This document shows positions 20,203 to 28,452 of a stretch of DNA of 64,000 bases, piece by piece. How positions within the stretch are numbered: position 1 is the stretch's first letter; each line of letters starts with the position of its first letter. This stretch comes from Caballeronia sordidicola. GTDB taxonomy: Bacteria; Pseudomonadota; Gammaproteobacteria; Burkholderiales; Burkholderiaceae. The notes beneath the pieces are model-generated. The model was not told the DNA's origin, did not search any database, and worked only from the letters and a program-made list of their open reading frames with translations. The position numbers and the translations under genes were made by a program. The stretch lies in NCBI RefSeq assembly GCF_002220365.1, contig NZ_MTHB01000094.1, positions 1 through 64,000 of the forward strand, in the 5' to 3' direction.

Positions 20203-20248
20203 AAAAGCCGATGCCGGATGAACATATGTTCATCCGGCATCGGCTTTT
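20203..20248. terminator. Perfect 46-bp palindrome, probable bidirectional terminator
   Basis: The two 23-nt arms (AAAAGCCGATGCCGGATGAA... and its mirror) match without a mismatch and without a loop, centred at 20225/20226 on CATATG. The right arm runs into TTTTT and the left arm starts with AAAA, so both strands show stem plus T-run. It terminates the small exported gene. Confidence 0.85.
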
Positions 20249-20596
20249 TACTGCGTCAAAAGCGCATCGAGTAAGTGGGGATCCGCGCACTAAACATCTC
20301 GTCCGGTGCTGCCAACGAACGATGCCATTTTTAGAAGGCTGCACGCGACAAGCGACAGCGCACTTTCTCTTTCGGATATCGCACCGAGCCTCCAGCAATG
20401 GCCCGTGGAGCGACTGAATGCTGGCGTCGCTGCCCCGGCATCCCATGTCAAATCGCTGCCAAGAATGAAATGCTCTGGCGACAACTCTGGAGTTGACCGC
20501 GGTCGCCCTGTTCGTGGATCGTCTCCTGTCGTGCTTGGGGCGGTTTCGGTTTACGCGGCTGCCATCGTGTTTAAAACCGCAAGGGTATGAAGCTAT
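20249..20596. other. Intergenic stretch without a recognisable gene
   Basis: No supported gene is seen. Short open frames here have no recognisable motif or ribosome site. The region holds the leader and promoter of the broken adhesin gene, which I cannot place precisely. Confidence 0.45.
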
Positions 20597-21718
20597 ATGA
20601 CAGTTCCGGGCAGACCGGGTGACCGGTATCGCATCGATGGCTTATCACTGACGGCCCACGTGTCAACGATCGGTCGAACCTTGCGCGCGTGCCTTCTTTC
20701 CGGCCTGGTCACCCTCTTGCTCAGCGCGCTTTTTGTTACTCCGGTTTCCGCCGCGATCACATGCAATCCGGGTAACGTGAACAAGGTGCTGGCAGCAGGA
20801 ACGATCGTCATTCCGATGAACGCGCCATCTGGCACCGTGGTAAGCACTGTCGCGCCAGCCGGTTTCCTGATGAATTGCTCTTTTCTAAATAGCAGCCCGT
20901 TCAATACTTCGGCAACTGTCTACATTCAACTTACGGTGACCGCCGCGCTCGCGCCTGGCTTCACAGACGTGTACAAGACCGCTATCGATGGCCTTGGTGT
21001 TCGATTCGTCTTCGACGCCCCGGCTTGAAATTCCAGCAATTTGTCGCTCAGTAACAGCCTGCTGCGAATACCGTGTAATCTCTCGGGTCCGCTGGCTGGG
21101 CCGAACATCGTCACGAACCTTACAGTCACGACAATTTTCGTTGTCTACGGTGCAGTCAAAGGCGGCGCGACAACGCTGTCCTCTATTCCCGTGCTGAGCG
21201 AGGCCTACGAGACATCGGATAACGTAGGCAAAATATGGCCCCAATCGTCGCCCGTCTACACAGGCAGTGCCACTGGCACGCTTAACACGGCAACGTGTTC
21301 CGTACAGACCCAGGACATCGCCGTTCACCTCCCCACGCCCGCCGTAAGAGCCTTTGCCGCCGGTGTGGGAGCAGTCGCCGGAAGGACAGCGTTCCATTTG
21401 GATTTCACGTGCTCGACCGGTGCACAGGTATCCATCGTGATAACGGATGTTGTCACTCCAGCGAATCGATCGAACGTGCTCACGCTGTCGCCCGAGTCCA
21501 CCGTAACGGGGATTGGCGTGCAGGTATTGAAAGGCGACGGCACCCCGGTCGTCTTCGGACCCGACGCGGTAGGCGTGGGCGTGGTGAACCAGTGGCAGAT
21601 CGGAGCTTCGCCCAACGGCGTACTTGTACTGCCTTTGTCGGCGCAATACATCCGCACGGGGGCCGTCAGGCCCGGCTCTGTCAAAGCGATGGCGACGTTC
21701 ACCATGTCGTACAACTAG
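20597..21718 (+). pseudogene. Fimbrial adhesin (tip-adhesin type) interrupted by an in-frame TGA
   Basis: One frame of 373 codons reads as a two-domain fimbrial adhesin, but codon 144 (21026-21028) is TGA. Part 1 has a signal peptide (TLRACLLSGLVTLLLSALFVTPVSAA) and cysteines C56 and C94. Part 2 continues in the same frame with NSSNLSLSNSLLRIPC (C160) and a pilin-like C-terminal domain with two further Cys (ATCSVQT, FTCSTGA) and the final MATFTMSYN strand. In this family the segment before C160 normally carries the partner Cys, so the TGA probably replaces TGC or TGT. No usher, chaperone or pilin gene is nearby. Either a recent nonsense mutation or readthrough is possible; pseudogene is the safer call. 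Confidence 0.75.
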
Positions 21719-21761
21719 GCGGACAATCGAGCCGCGATTTCAACGCGCGCTGCAAGGTAGC

Positions 21762-21807
21762 CGTGGGCGAAATAACGCCCACGCAACGCCCACGCAACGC
21801 CCACGCG
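21762..21807. repeat. Hairpin plus three 11-bp tandem repeats
   Basis: CGTGGGCG (21762-21769) pairs with CGCCCACG (21776-21783). From 21775 the unit ACGCCCACGCA occurs three times in tandem, the last copy ending in G. There is no T-run, so it is a poor terminator. It lies just after the broken adhesin gene in a 413-bp stretch without genes. Confidence 0.6.
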
Positions 21808-22012
21808 CGCAGAAACGGTCCAGCCGACCCGATTACCGGTCCTGAATTGACCGCACCCATTGCCTGCCAAGCAACACCGATCTGTCGATTATCGAAAGTG
21901 TGCAGCCGCCCTTGAATGCATCTTGAGCAGGGCGATGAGTCTGACGCACGCGTCGATACTCTCCGCAGGGATGCGACCGTATTACCAACGAAATAAGCCA
22001 GACTGATATAGC

Positions 22013-22031
22013 AATCGATTTATTATCGATT
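22013..22031. promoter_or_regulatory. LysR-type inverted repeat before the reductase gene
   Basis: AATCGAT and ATCGATT flank TTATT as a perfect dyad, about 100 bp before the oxidoreductase start. It has the T-N11-A form of LysR boxes and sits at the distance usual for activator sites. The LysR gene at 23103-24038 is the likely partner. Confidence 0.5.
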
Positions 22032-22131
22032 TGGCCTATCGGGCATCTAGCTGTATTTTTCTGACAGCGCGCTCCGGCCAAATCCCTCGATGTCGTTGCG
22101 CGCTTCAATCGTAAAACAGCCCCCATAAGCC

Positions 22132-23106
22132 ATGAGTTCTTCCGTTATCACTGTTTGCGTCGATGCTGTGCGCGACGAAGCTCCCGGTATTCGCTCCTAC
22201 GCCATCTCTCGCGTCGACGGCGCACCGCTCGACGTGTACGAGCCGGGCGCTCACATCGACGTAACCAGCCCATCCGGCGTCACACGACAATATTCGCTGT
22301 GTGGTGACCCTGATCTGAGAGAGCAGCATCTTTTCGCGGTCAAACGTGAAGGCGCTTCACGTGGAGGATCGAGTTCATTGCACGACCACGTGGAAGCCGG
22401 AGCGCATCTGCTAATCGGGCCGCCGCGCAGCCTGTTTCGGCTCGACGCGACGGCCAGCGAACATATCCTGATCGCGGCCGGGATTGGCATTACGCCGCTG
22501 CTCAGCATGGCGTACCGCCTGGTTCGCCAGAATGCGTCGTTCAAGCTGCACTATTTTGTTCGCGACCAGGCCAGCGCCGCATTCCTCCCCTTGCTCTTGC
22601 AGCCGCCATTCGCCAATCACGTGGCGCTTCACTGCGGCGTCGAACCGGATCGAGCCGATGCAGAAGTGGCAGAGTGTTTCGTGGGCGTTGCGCCCAGCGC
22701 CCACGTCTACACATGCGGCCCGGGCGCGTTCATGGATTGCGTGGTGAACGTGGCAGAACGATACGTTCCCGCCGAATCAATCCATCTCGAACGGTTTTCC
22801 GCCGGTCCCGCTACGACCACCGACGCGGCTCCCACTGTCGATTTCTTCGACGTGGAAATCGCCAGCACAGGCTCGAGAGTGCGAGTGAACAAGGGCATGT
22901 CGATAGTGGAGGCGCTCGCGTCCATCGACATCCTCGTCGATACCTCTTGTGGCGAAGGCGTCTGCGGCACCTGCATGGTCGATGTCGTCGGCGGCGAGCC
23001 GGAACATCGCGATCACTGCCTGAGCATGTCGGAACGCGCGAGCGGCACCGTCATTTGCTGCTGCGTCTCGCGCTCGCGGTCTCCCGTATTGGTGCTCGAC
23101 CTCTAG
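22132..23106 (+). CDS. PDR/VanB family oxidoreductase, reductase of the Rieske dioxygenase (IacF-like)
   Basis: 324 residues. It passes electrons from NAD(P)H through a flavin and a 2Fe-2S centre to an oxygenase. Visible are the flavin motif RQYS at 52-55, the nucleotide-binding AGIGITPLLSMAY and a C-terminal plant-type ferredoxin domain with C273, C278, C281 (CGEGVCGTC) and a late Cys at 309-311 (VICCC). This flavin-NAD-ferredoxin order is that of phthalate dioxygenase reductase. It is next to the Rieske oxygenase genes, with the LysR gene between, and would serve them. Its 3' end overlaps the convergent LysR gene by 4 nt. Confidence 0.92.
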   Translation: MSSSVITVCVDAVRDEAPGIRSYAISRVDGAPLDVYEPGAHIDVTSPSGVTRQYSLCGDPDLREQHLFAVKREGASRGGSSSLHDHVEAGAHLLIGPPRSLFRLDATASEHILIAAGIGITPLLSMAYRLVRQNASFKLHYFVRDQASAAFLPLLLQPPFANHVALHCGVEPDRADAEVAECFVGVAPSAHVYTCGPGAFMDCVVNVAERYVPAESIHLERFSAGPATTTDAAPTVDFFDVEIASTGSRVRVNKGMSIVEALASIDILVDTSCGEGVCGTCMVDVVGGEPEHRDHCLSMSERASGTVICCCVSRSRSPVLVLDL

Positions 23107-24038
23107 GCGTCAGCCTGCGGAAACTGATCGAAGGTCTGCACCCTCTCGCTCAGCAGTTCGCGCAGCCAGACGTTGCCTTCGTCGTTGTCGAAGTTCTCGT
23201 GCCAATGCATCGTGACGGTCGCACCGGGTAGTTGCACCGGCAGTTCGTAGATCTGGAAGCGGCCATCGCGGTTAAAGATCTGGGCCAGCCGGCGCGGCAG
23301 AGTTGCGTAGTAATCCGTGACGCCGAGCACACTGGGCAACGCGACGAAGTGCGGCAACTCGAGCAACGTATTACGCCCGACCCCTTGCGAGCGGAACGCA
23401 TCTTCCAGCGCATGGTGACTGTGCTCAACGGACAAGACCTGCACGTGCGGCGCTTCGGTGAACGCGGCCAGATCGATTTGCGCGCCGCGCGGCAACCCGG
23501 GGCGCTTACGCGTCATGCAGACGTACGTCTCATCGAATAAAAGCCGATGGCGCGTCCGCGCCGTGAGCTCCGGCAAATTGCCGATCGCGAAATCGAGCCG
23601 GCTTACTCTCAACGCTTCTTCAATCGCTTCCACGGGCGTCGGCTCTATGCGCAGCTTCACGCGCGGCGCAAGCCGCTGCAAAGCCGCGCAGATCGGCGGC
23701 AGATACGCCAACTCCCCCGCATCCGATAACGACAGCCTGAAGGTCCGCGTACTGATGGCCGGATCGAACCGTTCCGCATAACGCAGCGCTTCGCGCACCG
23801 TGTCCAGCGCCCGCGCGACGATTGTCGCCAGTTCGAGCGCGATGGGCGTCGGCTGCATGCCAACGCGCGTGCGAATAAAAAGGGGGTCGTCGAAGAGCGT
23901 GCGCAAGCGCCCGAGCGAATAGCTGACCGCCGGCTGCGACAGGGCCAGCCGCTGCCCCGCACGCGTCAGGCTGCGCTCTTCGATGATCGCGTTAAAGACG
24001 CGCAGCAGGTTCAGATCGACGTGATCGATGGAGGTCAT
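23103..24038 (-). CDS. LysR family transcriptional regulator (NahR/LinR-like)
   Basis: 311 residues from the ATG at 24038; a longer reading to 24107 lacks support. The start DLNLLRVFNAIIEERSLTRA and LSQPAVSYSLGRLRTLFDDPLFIR are typical of the NahR/NodD-like group that controls aromatic degradation. It is related to the LysR at 50131 (shared DLNLLRVF, QPAVS.SL.RLRTLFDDPLF, SLSD/SMSD segments). It is divergent from the Rieske operon and convergent with the reductase gene, and probably activates both. Confidence 0.92.
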   Translation of the reverse strand: MTSIDHVDLNLLRVFNAIIEERSLTRAGQRLALSQPAVSYSLGRLRTLFDDPLFIRTRVGMQPTPIALELATIVARALDTVREALRYAERFDPAISTRTFRLSLSDAGELAYLPPICAALQRLAPRVKLRIEPTPVEAIEEALRVSRLDFAIGNLPELTARTRHRLLFDETYVCMTRKRPGLPRGAQIDLAAFTEAPHVQVLSVEHSHHALEDAFRSQGVGRNTLLELPHFVALPSVLGVTDYYATLPRRLAQIFNRDGRFQIYELPVQLPGATVTMHWHENFDNDEGNVWLRELLSERVQTFDQFPQADA

Positions 24039-24157
24039 GATATTTGCCGCATTGATGGACCTACCGATTTTAGATGAATTTGACCTATGCACCCTGCCGG
24101 CCGACACTTCAATCCATAACTAGCGTCACGGCCCTCTCCACTTTACCCAGGTCATCG

Positions 24158-25450
24158 ATGAGCGATTTCCACCCCACGGCCTATCAGGCCATCGACACCA
24201 GCGCGCTCTACAAGCGTGCGGAAGCCGACCGCGTTTCGCCGTCGCTTTATAACGATCCGGCGATTTTCGAAGCGGAACTCGAACGCATCTTCTACAAGAC
24301 GTGGATCTGGGTTGCACATGAAAGCGAACTGCCGAAACCGGGCGACTTTCGTACCACGACAATCGGGCGCCAGCCGGTGATCGTGGTCCGCGACAAGACC
24401 GGTGAAATCAACGTGCTCGAGAATCGTTGCCGCCATCGCGGAGCGACCGTGTGCGAGCAGCACAAAGGCAACGCGCGCGGCTTTACCTGCCCTTATCACA
24501 GCTGGTCGTACGGACTCGACGGCGCACTGCGTGCGCTGCCGTATGGCGATGGCTACGAGGGTATTGTCGATAAGACCGAACTGCCGCTGAAAAGCCTGCG
24601 CGTCGGGATCTATCAGGGACTGATTTTCGCGAGCTTCGATCAGTCGATCGAGCCGCTGGAGGATTTCCTTGGCGGAGCGAAACCGTGGATCGACTTGTTC
24701 ATGAAACAGGGCGCGGGTTTTCCGGTCAAGGCCAACGGCGAACACAAGTTCAAGTTCAAGGGTAACTGGAAGATCCAGCTTGAAAACACGACCGACCTGT
24801 ATCACTTTCCGGTAGTCCACAAGTCGTGGATGAAAACCATCGACGACGAAACCGCTGCCGCCATCACCAGCTTCATGACCAGCGACAAAGCGTTTTGCCG
24901 CTCGTTAGGCAACGGCCATAGCCTTGCCGTGCTTGTGCCTGAAATCGTTGATCTGGACGAAGACAACGGTGCGCCGATTCCGGCGCGCTACGAAGCCCTG
25001 GCAGAGTCTTTGGCCAAGGACTATGCCGCCGATCAGGTGAGGCGAATCGTTCGCTCGCTGATGGGCGTCGGCTTCAACCTGAACCTGTTCCCGAACCTGG
25101 CGTTATCGATGGCATTTTTCCGCGTGCTGCGGCCCATTTCCGTCGAGGAAACCGAGATCCGTCATGTGGCGCTCGGCATGGACGGCGGTCCTGAGGAAGC
25201 CAACCGCGCGCGCTTGCGCGTGCATGAACATTTCCAAGGCCCGTTCGGGTTTGGCAGCCCCGACGATGCCGAAGCATGGGAGCGTGTGCAGCGCGGCTCG
25301 CACGCGGGGCCCGACGTACCGATCCTCGTCAATCGCGGATTGAATCGCGAAACCACGGCGGCGAACGGCGAAAAAACGGCGCATGCCACCGACGAAACCG
25401 GCATGCGCGCCGCCTACGCGAAATGGCGCGAGATGATGGAGCAGCAATAA
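24158..25450 (+). CDS. Aromatic ring-hydroxylating dioxygenase, alpha subunit (IacC-like)
   Basis: 430 residues from the ATG at 24158. This catalytic subunit adds O2 to an aromatic ring. The Rieske 2Fe-2S ligands are C91-x-H93 (NRCRHRG) and C111-x2-H114 (CPYHSW). The mononuclear iron site is E209-N-x2-D213-x-Y-H216-x4-H221 (ENTTDLYHFPVVH), with D213 the usual electron bridge. It is first in a run of tightly packed genes (beta subunit 1 nt later). The set around it matches the iac indole-3-acetate cluster in content, so IacC is the best match, though the sequence alone does not fix the substrate. Confidence 0.93.
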   Translation: MSDFHPTAYQAIDTSALYKRAEADRVSPSLYNDPAIFEAELERIFYKTWIWVAHESELPKPGDFRTTTIGRQPVIVVRDKTGEINVLENRCRHRGATVCEQHKGNARGFTCPYHSWSYGLDGALRALPYGDGYEGIVDKTELPLKSLRVGIYQGLIFASFDQSIEPLEDFLGGAKPWIDLFMKQGAGFPVKANGEHKFKFKGNWKIQLENTTDLYHFPVVHKSWMKTIDDETAAAITSFMTSDKAFCRSLGNGHSLAVLVPEIVDLDEDNGAPIPARYEALAESLAKDYAADQVRRIVRSLMGVGFNLNLFPNLALSMAFFRVLRPISVEETEIRHVALGMDGGPEEANRARLRVHEHFQGPFGFGSPDDAEAWERVQRGSHAGPDVPILVNRGLNRETTAANGEKTAHATDETGMRAAYAKWREMMEQQ

Positions 25451-25451
25451 C

Positions 25452-25949
25452 ATGGACGATACCAACGCCCTCCTCACGCAGCCGGTGTTCGCGCAAGCCG
25501 TGCAGTTCATCTGGCGTGAAGCCGAGATTCTGGATCGAAAGGATTATCGTGCGTGGCTTGATCTGTGGTCGCCCAACGGGTTCTACGTGGTGCCTATTGA
25601 TCCGCTCGCGACCGACTTCGCGGCAACGCTGAACTACGCCTATGACGATCACCACATGCGCGAGTTGCGCGTGCAGCGCCTGAGCTCAGGCTATTCACCG
25701 AGCGTCACGGACGCCGCGCGCACGGTACGCACCGTGTCGCGCTTCACAATGTCGAGTGACTCGGTGGACATGGTCGACGTACGCAGCGCGCAGGTCATTG
25801 TCGCGTACAAGCGCGGTGTCAGCACGCTGTTCGCGGCGGACGTGGAGCATCGCATCGATCTGTCCGACGGTGGGCCGCGCATTGTGCAAAAGGTCGTGAG
25901 GCTGATCGATTCCACCGACGCGCTCAACGCAATCGGTTTCCTGCTCTAG
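25452..25949 (+). CDS. Aromatic ring-hydroxylating dioxygenase, beta subunit (IacD-like)
   Basis: 165 residues, usual length for the SnoaL-fold small subunit, which supports the alpha3beta3 assembly and has no catalytic site. FIWREAEILDRKDYRAWLDLWSPNGFYVVPID and the C-terminal IVQKVVRLIDSTDALNAIGFLL are typical. It starts 1 nt after the alpha stop, with GGAG inside the alpha 3' end. Confidence 0.92.
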   Translation: MDDTNALLTQPVFAQAVQFIWREAEILDRKDYRAWLDLWSPNGFYVVPIDPLATDFAATLNYAYDDHHMRELRVQRLSSGYSPSVTDAARTVRTVSRFTMSSDSVDMVDVRSAQVIVAYKRGVSTLFAADVEHRIDLSDGGPRIVQKVVRLIDSTDALNAIGFLL

Positions 25950-25955
25950 TTCGCC

Positions 25956-26342
25956 ATGCCAACGCTCGAAGTATTTCTTCCCGAAGGTCACACGCCGGCC
26001 GTCAAGGCTGGGTTGATCGCTGCGCTGACGACCGCGACCGTCGACTCGATTGGTGCGCCGGCTGAATCGGTTCGCCTGCTGATCAACGAGCTGCCCGGCA
26101 CGAACTTCGGCATAGGAGGCAAGACGGCGGCGAACGGCGCCTCAGCTTCGCTACCCGTGATCGTCGCCATTCTGATCGCGGGGCGCACGCAGCAGCAGAA
26201 GGGGGCGTTGATCGCCGCGTTGAGCCACACGTGTGCCGGGATACTGGACGCGCCGCTGGCGGCGATCCGCGTGATGATCAAGGACATACCGAATACCGAC
26301 TTCGGCATTGCGGGCACGACAGCGAAGGCACTTGGGCGCTGA
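25956..26342 (+). CDS. Tautomerase family protein, two fused 4-oxalocrotonate tautomerase-like units
   Basis: 128 residues, twice the length of 4-oxalocrotonate tautomerase. Unit 1 (1-60) keeps the N-terminal catalytic Pro (MPTLEVFLPEG) and ends INELPGTNFGIGG. Unit 2 (about 67-128) repeats the pattern and ends IKDIPNTDFGIAG, but its Pro is preceded by other residues and cannot be a free N-terminal base. Such enzymes shift double bonds in ring-cleavage products. It sits between IacD-like and IacB-like genes; I do not recall a tautomerase in the classical iac set. Confidence 0.88.
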   Translation: MPTLEVFLPEGHTPAVKAGLIAALTTATVDSIGAPAESVRLLINELPGTNFGIGGKTAANGASASLPVIVAILIAGRTQQQKGALIAALSHTCAGILDAPLAAIRVMIKDIPNTDFGIAGTTAKALGR

Positions 26343-26391
26343 CCGCGCTCGCTACACTGGCCGTCCGATCAAATTTCAGGAGAGATCCACC

Positions 26392-26757
26392 ATGGTGGAC
26401 ACCGTATCGTTGCCTCTGCGCGTACTGTTTTGCTGCGGCGTGACCCAGAATTTCTTCGACCTTCCGCGCGAGCAGATCGGCACGGTCTGGCAGGCGTACG
26501 GCGTGATGCTGAAGAGCATCGAGGCTATGGAAGGGGTCAAGGTCCTCGGCATCATGGACGACGACCGGCTCGTCGTGGGTCAGGCGGACGGCGCACCTTG
26601 GACCTTCTACATCATGGCCGACGTCGACAGCTTCGACACGGCGGCCGCCGTCTGCAACCTGTACCGGACCACCCCGGTGGGCGAATACAACCTGTGGCGC
26701 TACGGCAAGATCGAAGCCCGCATAGGACGGGCACTGACCGTGCCGAACCCGACATGA
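26392..26757 (+). CDS. IacB-like protein of unknown function
   Basis: 121 residues from the ATG at 26392, behind AGGAGAG. The sequence (LRVLFCCGVTQNFFDLP, VLGIMDDDRLVVGQADGAPWTFYIMADV, NLYRTTPVGEYNLWRYGKIEARIGRAL) fits the small uncharacterised protein IacB carried in iac clusters; this match is from memory and from gene order. The size and strand pattern suggest a ferredoxin-like alpha/beta fold. The stop overlaps the next start as ATGA. Confidence 0.7.
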   Translation: MVDTVSLPLRVLFCCGVTQNFFDLPREQIGTVWQAYGVMLKSIEAMEGVKVLGIMDDDRLVVGQADGAPWTFYIMADVDSFDTAAAVCNLYRTTPVGEYNLWRYGKIEARIGRALTVPNPT

Positions 26758-27305
26758 ACGAGCTAATGAACGAGACGCTGGCCGCTCTGACAACCCGGCT
26801 CGCCGCGCTCGAAGCCGAGCGCGCGGTGCGCCGGACCATGATGCGATACATGGCGCTCTGCGACGTTCCATCGGGCGGCCAACCGTCCGAGACGCTTGGT
26901 GAGCTGTTCAGTGAAGATGCCATATGGCAAGGCATCGGCCCCGAGTACGCAGAGAAGTTCGGCGCGCTCACCGGCCGCGAAGCGATCGTCGCGATGCTTG
27001 CTCGCTATCTGCCGCCCACGCCGCATTTCAGTGTGAACACGCACTTCATGGCATCGGAGACTATCGATGTCGACGCCGCCACGACGCGTGCCACAGGGCG
27101 CTGGATCATGTTGCAGGCATCGGGGTACGTGGCGGGCGGGGCCGAGCTGGTATCGGCGAGACTTGAAGTGGATTTCGTGCCGGCCGCCGATGACAAACGC
27201 TGGCTCATCAAGCATTTCCGCACGCAGCGCCTGTTCGATGCGCCGTGGCAGGTTCATCCCTCTTCCACCGGCAGCTTCGGCGCCTCAGGCACTCCCAGGC
27301 AATGA
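26754..27305 (+). CDS. SnoaL-like / NTF2-fold protein (IacI-like)
   Basis: 183 residues. A coiled N-terminus (LTTRLAALEAERAVRRTMMRYMALCD) leads into an NTF2-like fold with FSEDAIWQGIGPEYAEKFGALTGREAIVAML and a late FVPAADDKRWLIKHFRTQRLF. Such proteins are small cyclases, hydrolases or isomerases. Its place after the IacB-like gene and before the amidase equals that of IacI in iac clusters. Both ends overlap neighbours as ATGA. Confidence 0.78.
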   Translation: MNELMNETLAALTTRLAALEAERAVRRTMMRYMALCDVPSGGQPSETLGELFSEDAIWQGIGPEYAEKFGALTGREAIVAMLARYLPPTPHFSVNTHFMASETIDVDAATTRATGRWIMLQASGYVAGGAELVSARLEVDFVPAADDKRWLIKHFRTQRLFDAPWQVHPSSTGSFGASGTPRQ

Positions 27306-28441
27306 ACGAATTCATCAGCGAATTTACGCTTGGCGACGCCGACGGCCCGAGCATTGCGCTCAAGGACACGATCGACATCGCGGGTTATCCGACCACGGCG
27401 GCAAGCCGCGCGCTGCTGGACGCGCCGCCGGCGCAAAATCATGCGGAAGTGGTGGACCTCCTGCTCGCGCAAGGATGGCGCGTGGTCGGCAAGACCAACA
27501 TGCACGAGCTGGCGTTCGGCATGACAGGGATCAACGACTACACCGGCACGCCCGAGAATCCGCAGGACGAAACACGCATTCCGGGTGGCTCGTCGAGCGG
27601 GTCGGCGGCGGCAGTCGGGTTGCATCTGTCGAGCGCGGCGCTCGGCACCGACACCGGCGGCTCGGTGCGCGGTCCTGCTGCTTGCTGCGGCGTGATCGGC
27701 ATGAAGCCGACGTTCGGTCGCGTATCGCGACGCGGCGTTGCGCCGGCACGGAGCACGCTCGATTGCGTCGGACCGTTTGCGCGCGAGATGCTGACGCTCA
27801 TCGACGTGATGGCAGCTATCGCCCCCGGCTTCGACGAAGGCGTCGCGAGCACGTTACCCTCTTCGCTCAGGATCGGCGTGGTGTCAGCCGATGCGACCCG
27901 CGAGATCAGTGAGGCCGTGACGAACGCGCCGTCGCTTGCGGGCTTCCCATCGCAAGGCATCGAGTTACTTAACCTGCGCGCCGCTTTCGACGCGGGTCTG
28001 ACCGTGATCAACGCCGAAACGTGGGCCGCGTTCGGTCATCTGCTCGAGACGGGCAAGCTCGGTGCGGATCTGGAGGCACGCCTGCGGGTCGCATCGAAGA
28101 CGACAGAGGCTGATCTTGCCGTCGCGGAGTCGGTGCGTGCACGCTTTACCGCCGAGGTCGATCATGCATTGCAAAGCGTCGATGCCATCGTGCTGCCGAC
28201 ACTCCCCGCGCTGCCGATCACGCTCGAGGCGGCGAGGAACGGTACGTCGGTCATCGCTATGTCGTCGTTGATCCGGCCGTTCAATCTCAGCGGTCATCCG
28301 GCGCTGAGCCTGCCCCTGCCGATTGCCGGTTCGCCTTTGCGTGCCGGTCTGCAGATCGTCGGGCGCAAGGGCGCGGACGAACTCGTTTGCGCTATCGCTG
28401 CATGTTTTGAAGCTTGTCTTGAAGGCGCGTTCGCTCAATGA
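27302..28441 (+). CDS. Amidase signature family hydrolase (IacH-like)
   Basis: 379 residues, shorter than typical GatA-type amidases (about 460), mainly at the N-terminus. The Ser-cisSer-Lys triad is present: K21 (ALKDTIDIAG), the cis-Ser in GGSSSGS near 97-98 and S121 in GTDTGGSVRGPAACCG. It would open an amide or lactam bond, for example in an oxidised indole ring. It is translationally coupled to its neighbours by ATGA overlaps on both sides. IacH is the amidase of the iac set. Confidence 0.88.
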   Translation: MNEFISEFTLGDADGPSIALKDTIDIAGYPTTAASRALLDAPPAQNHAEVVDLLLAQGWRVVGKTNMHELAFGMTGINDYTGTPENPQDETRIPGGSSSGSAAAVGLHLSSAALGTDTGGSVRGPAACCGVIGMKPTFGRVSRRGVAPARSTLDCVGPFAREMLTLIDVMAAIAPGFDEGVASTLPSSLRIGVVSADATREISEAVTNAPSLAGFPSQGIELLNLRAAFDAGLTVINAETWAAFGHLLETGKLGADLEARLRVASKTTEADLAVAESVRARFTAEVDHALQSVDAIVLPTLPALPITLEAARNGTSVIAMSSLIRPFNLSGHPALSLPLPIAGSPLRAGLQIVGRKGADELVCAIAACFEACLEGAFAQ

Positions 28442-28452
28442 TCGGAGACAGC

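Noticed and set aside
20306-20590. A 94-codon frame before the adhesin as a separate gene
   Set aside because: No motif, signal peptide or ribosome site; its composition is like the surrounding spacer.
21026-21028. Selenocysteine at the in-frame TGA of the fimbrial adhesin
   Set aside because: The Cys position fits, but pilus adhesins are folded by disulfide exchange in the periplasm and no selenoprotein adhesin is known to me; I saw no convincing SECIS hairpin by eye. Nonsense mutation is simpler.
21775-21807. Short CRISPR-like tandem units
   Set aside because: Three directly abutting 11-bp units without spacers; a simple tandem repeat.
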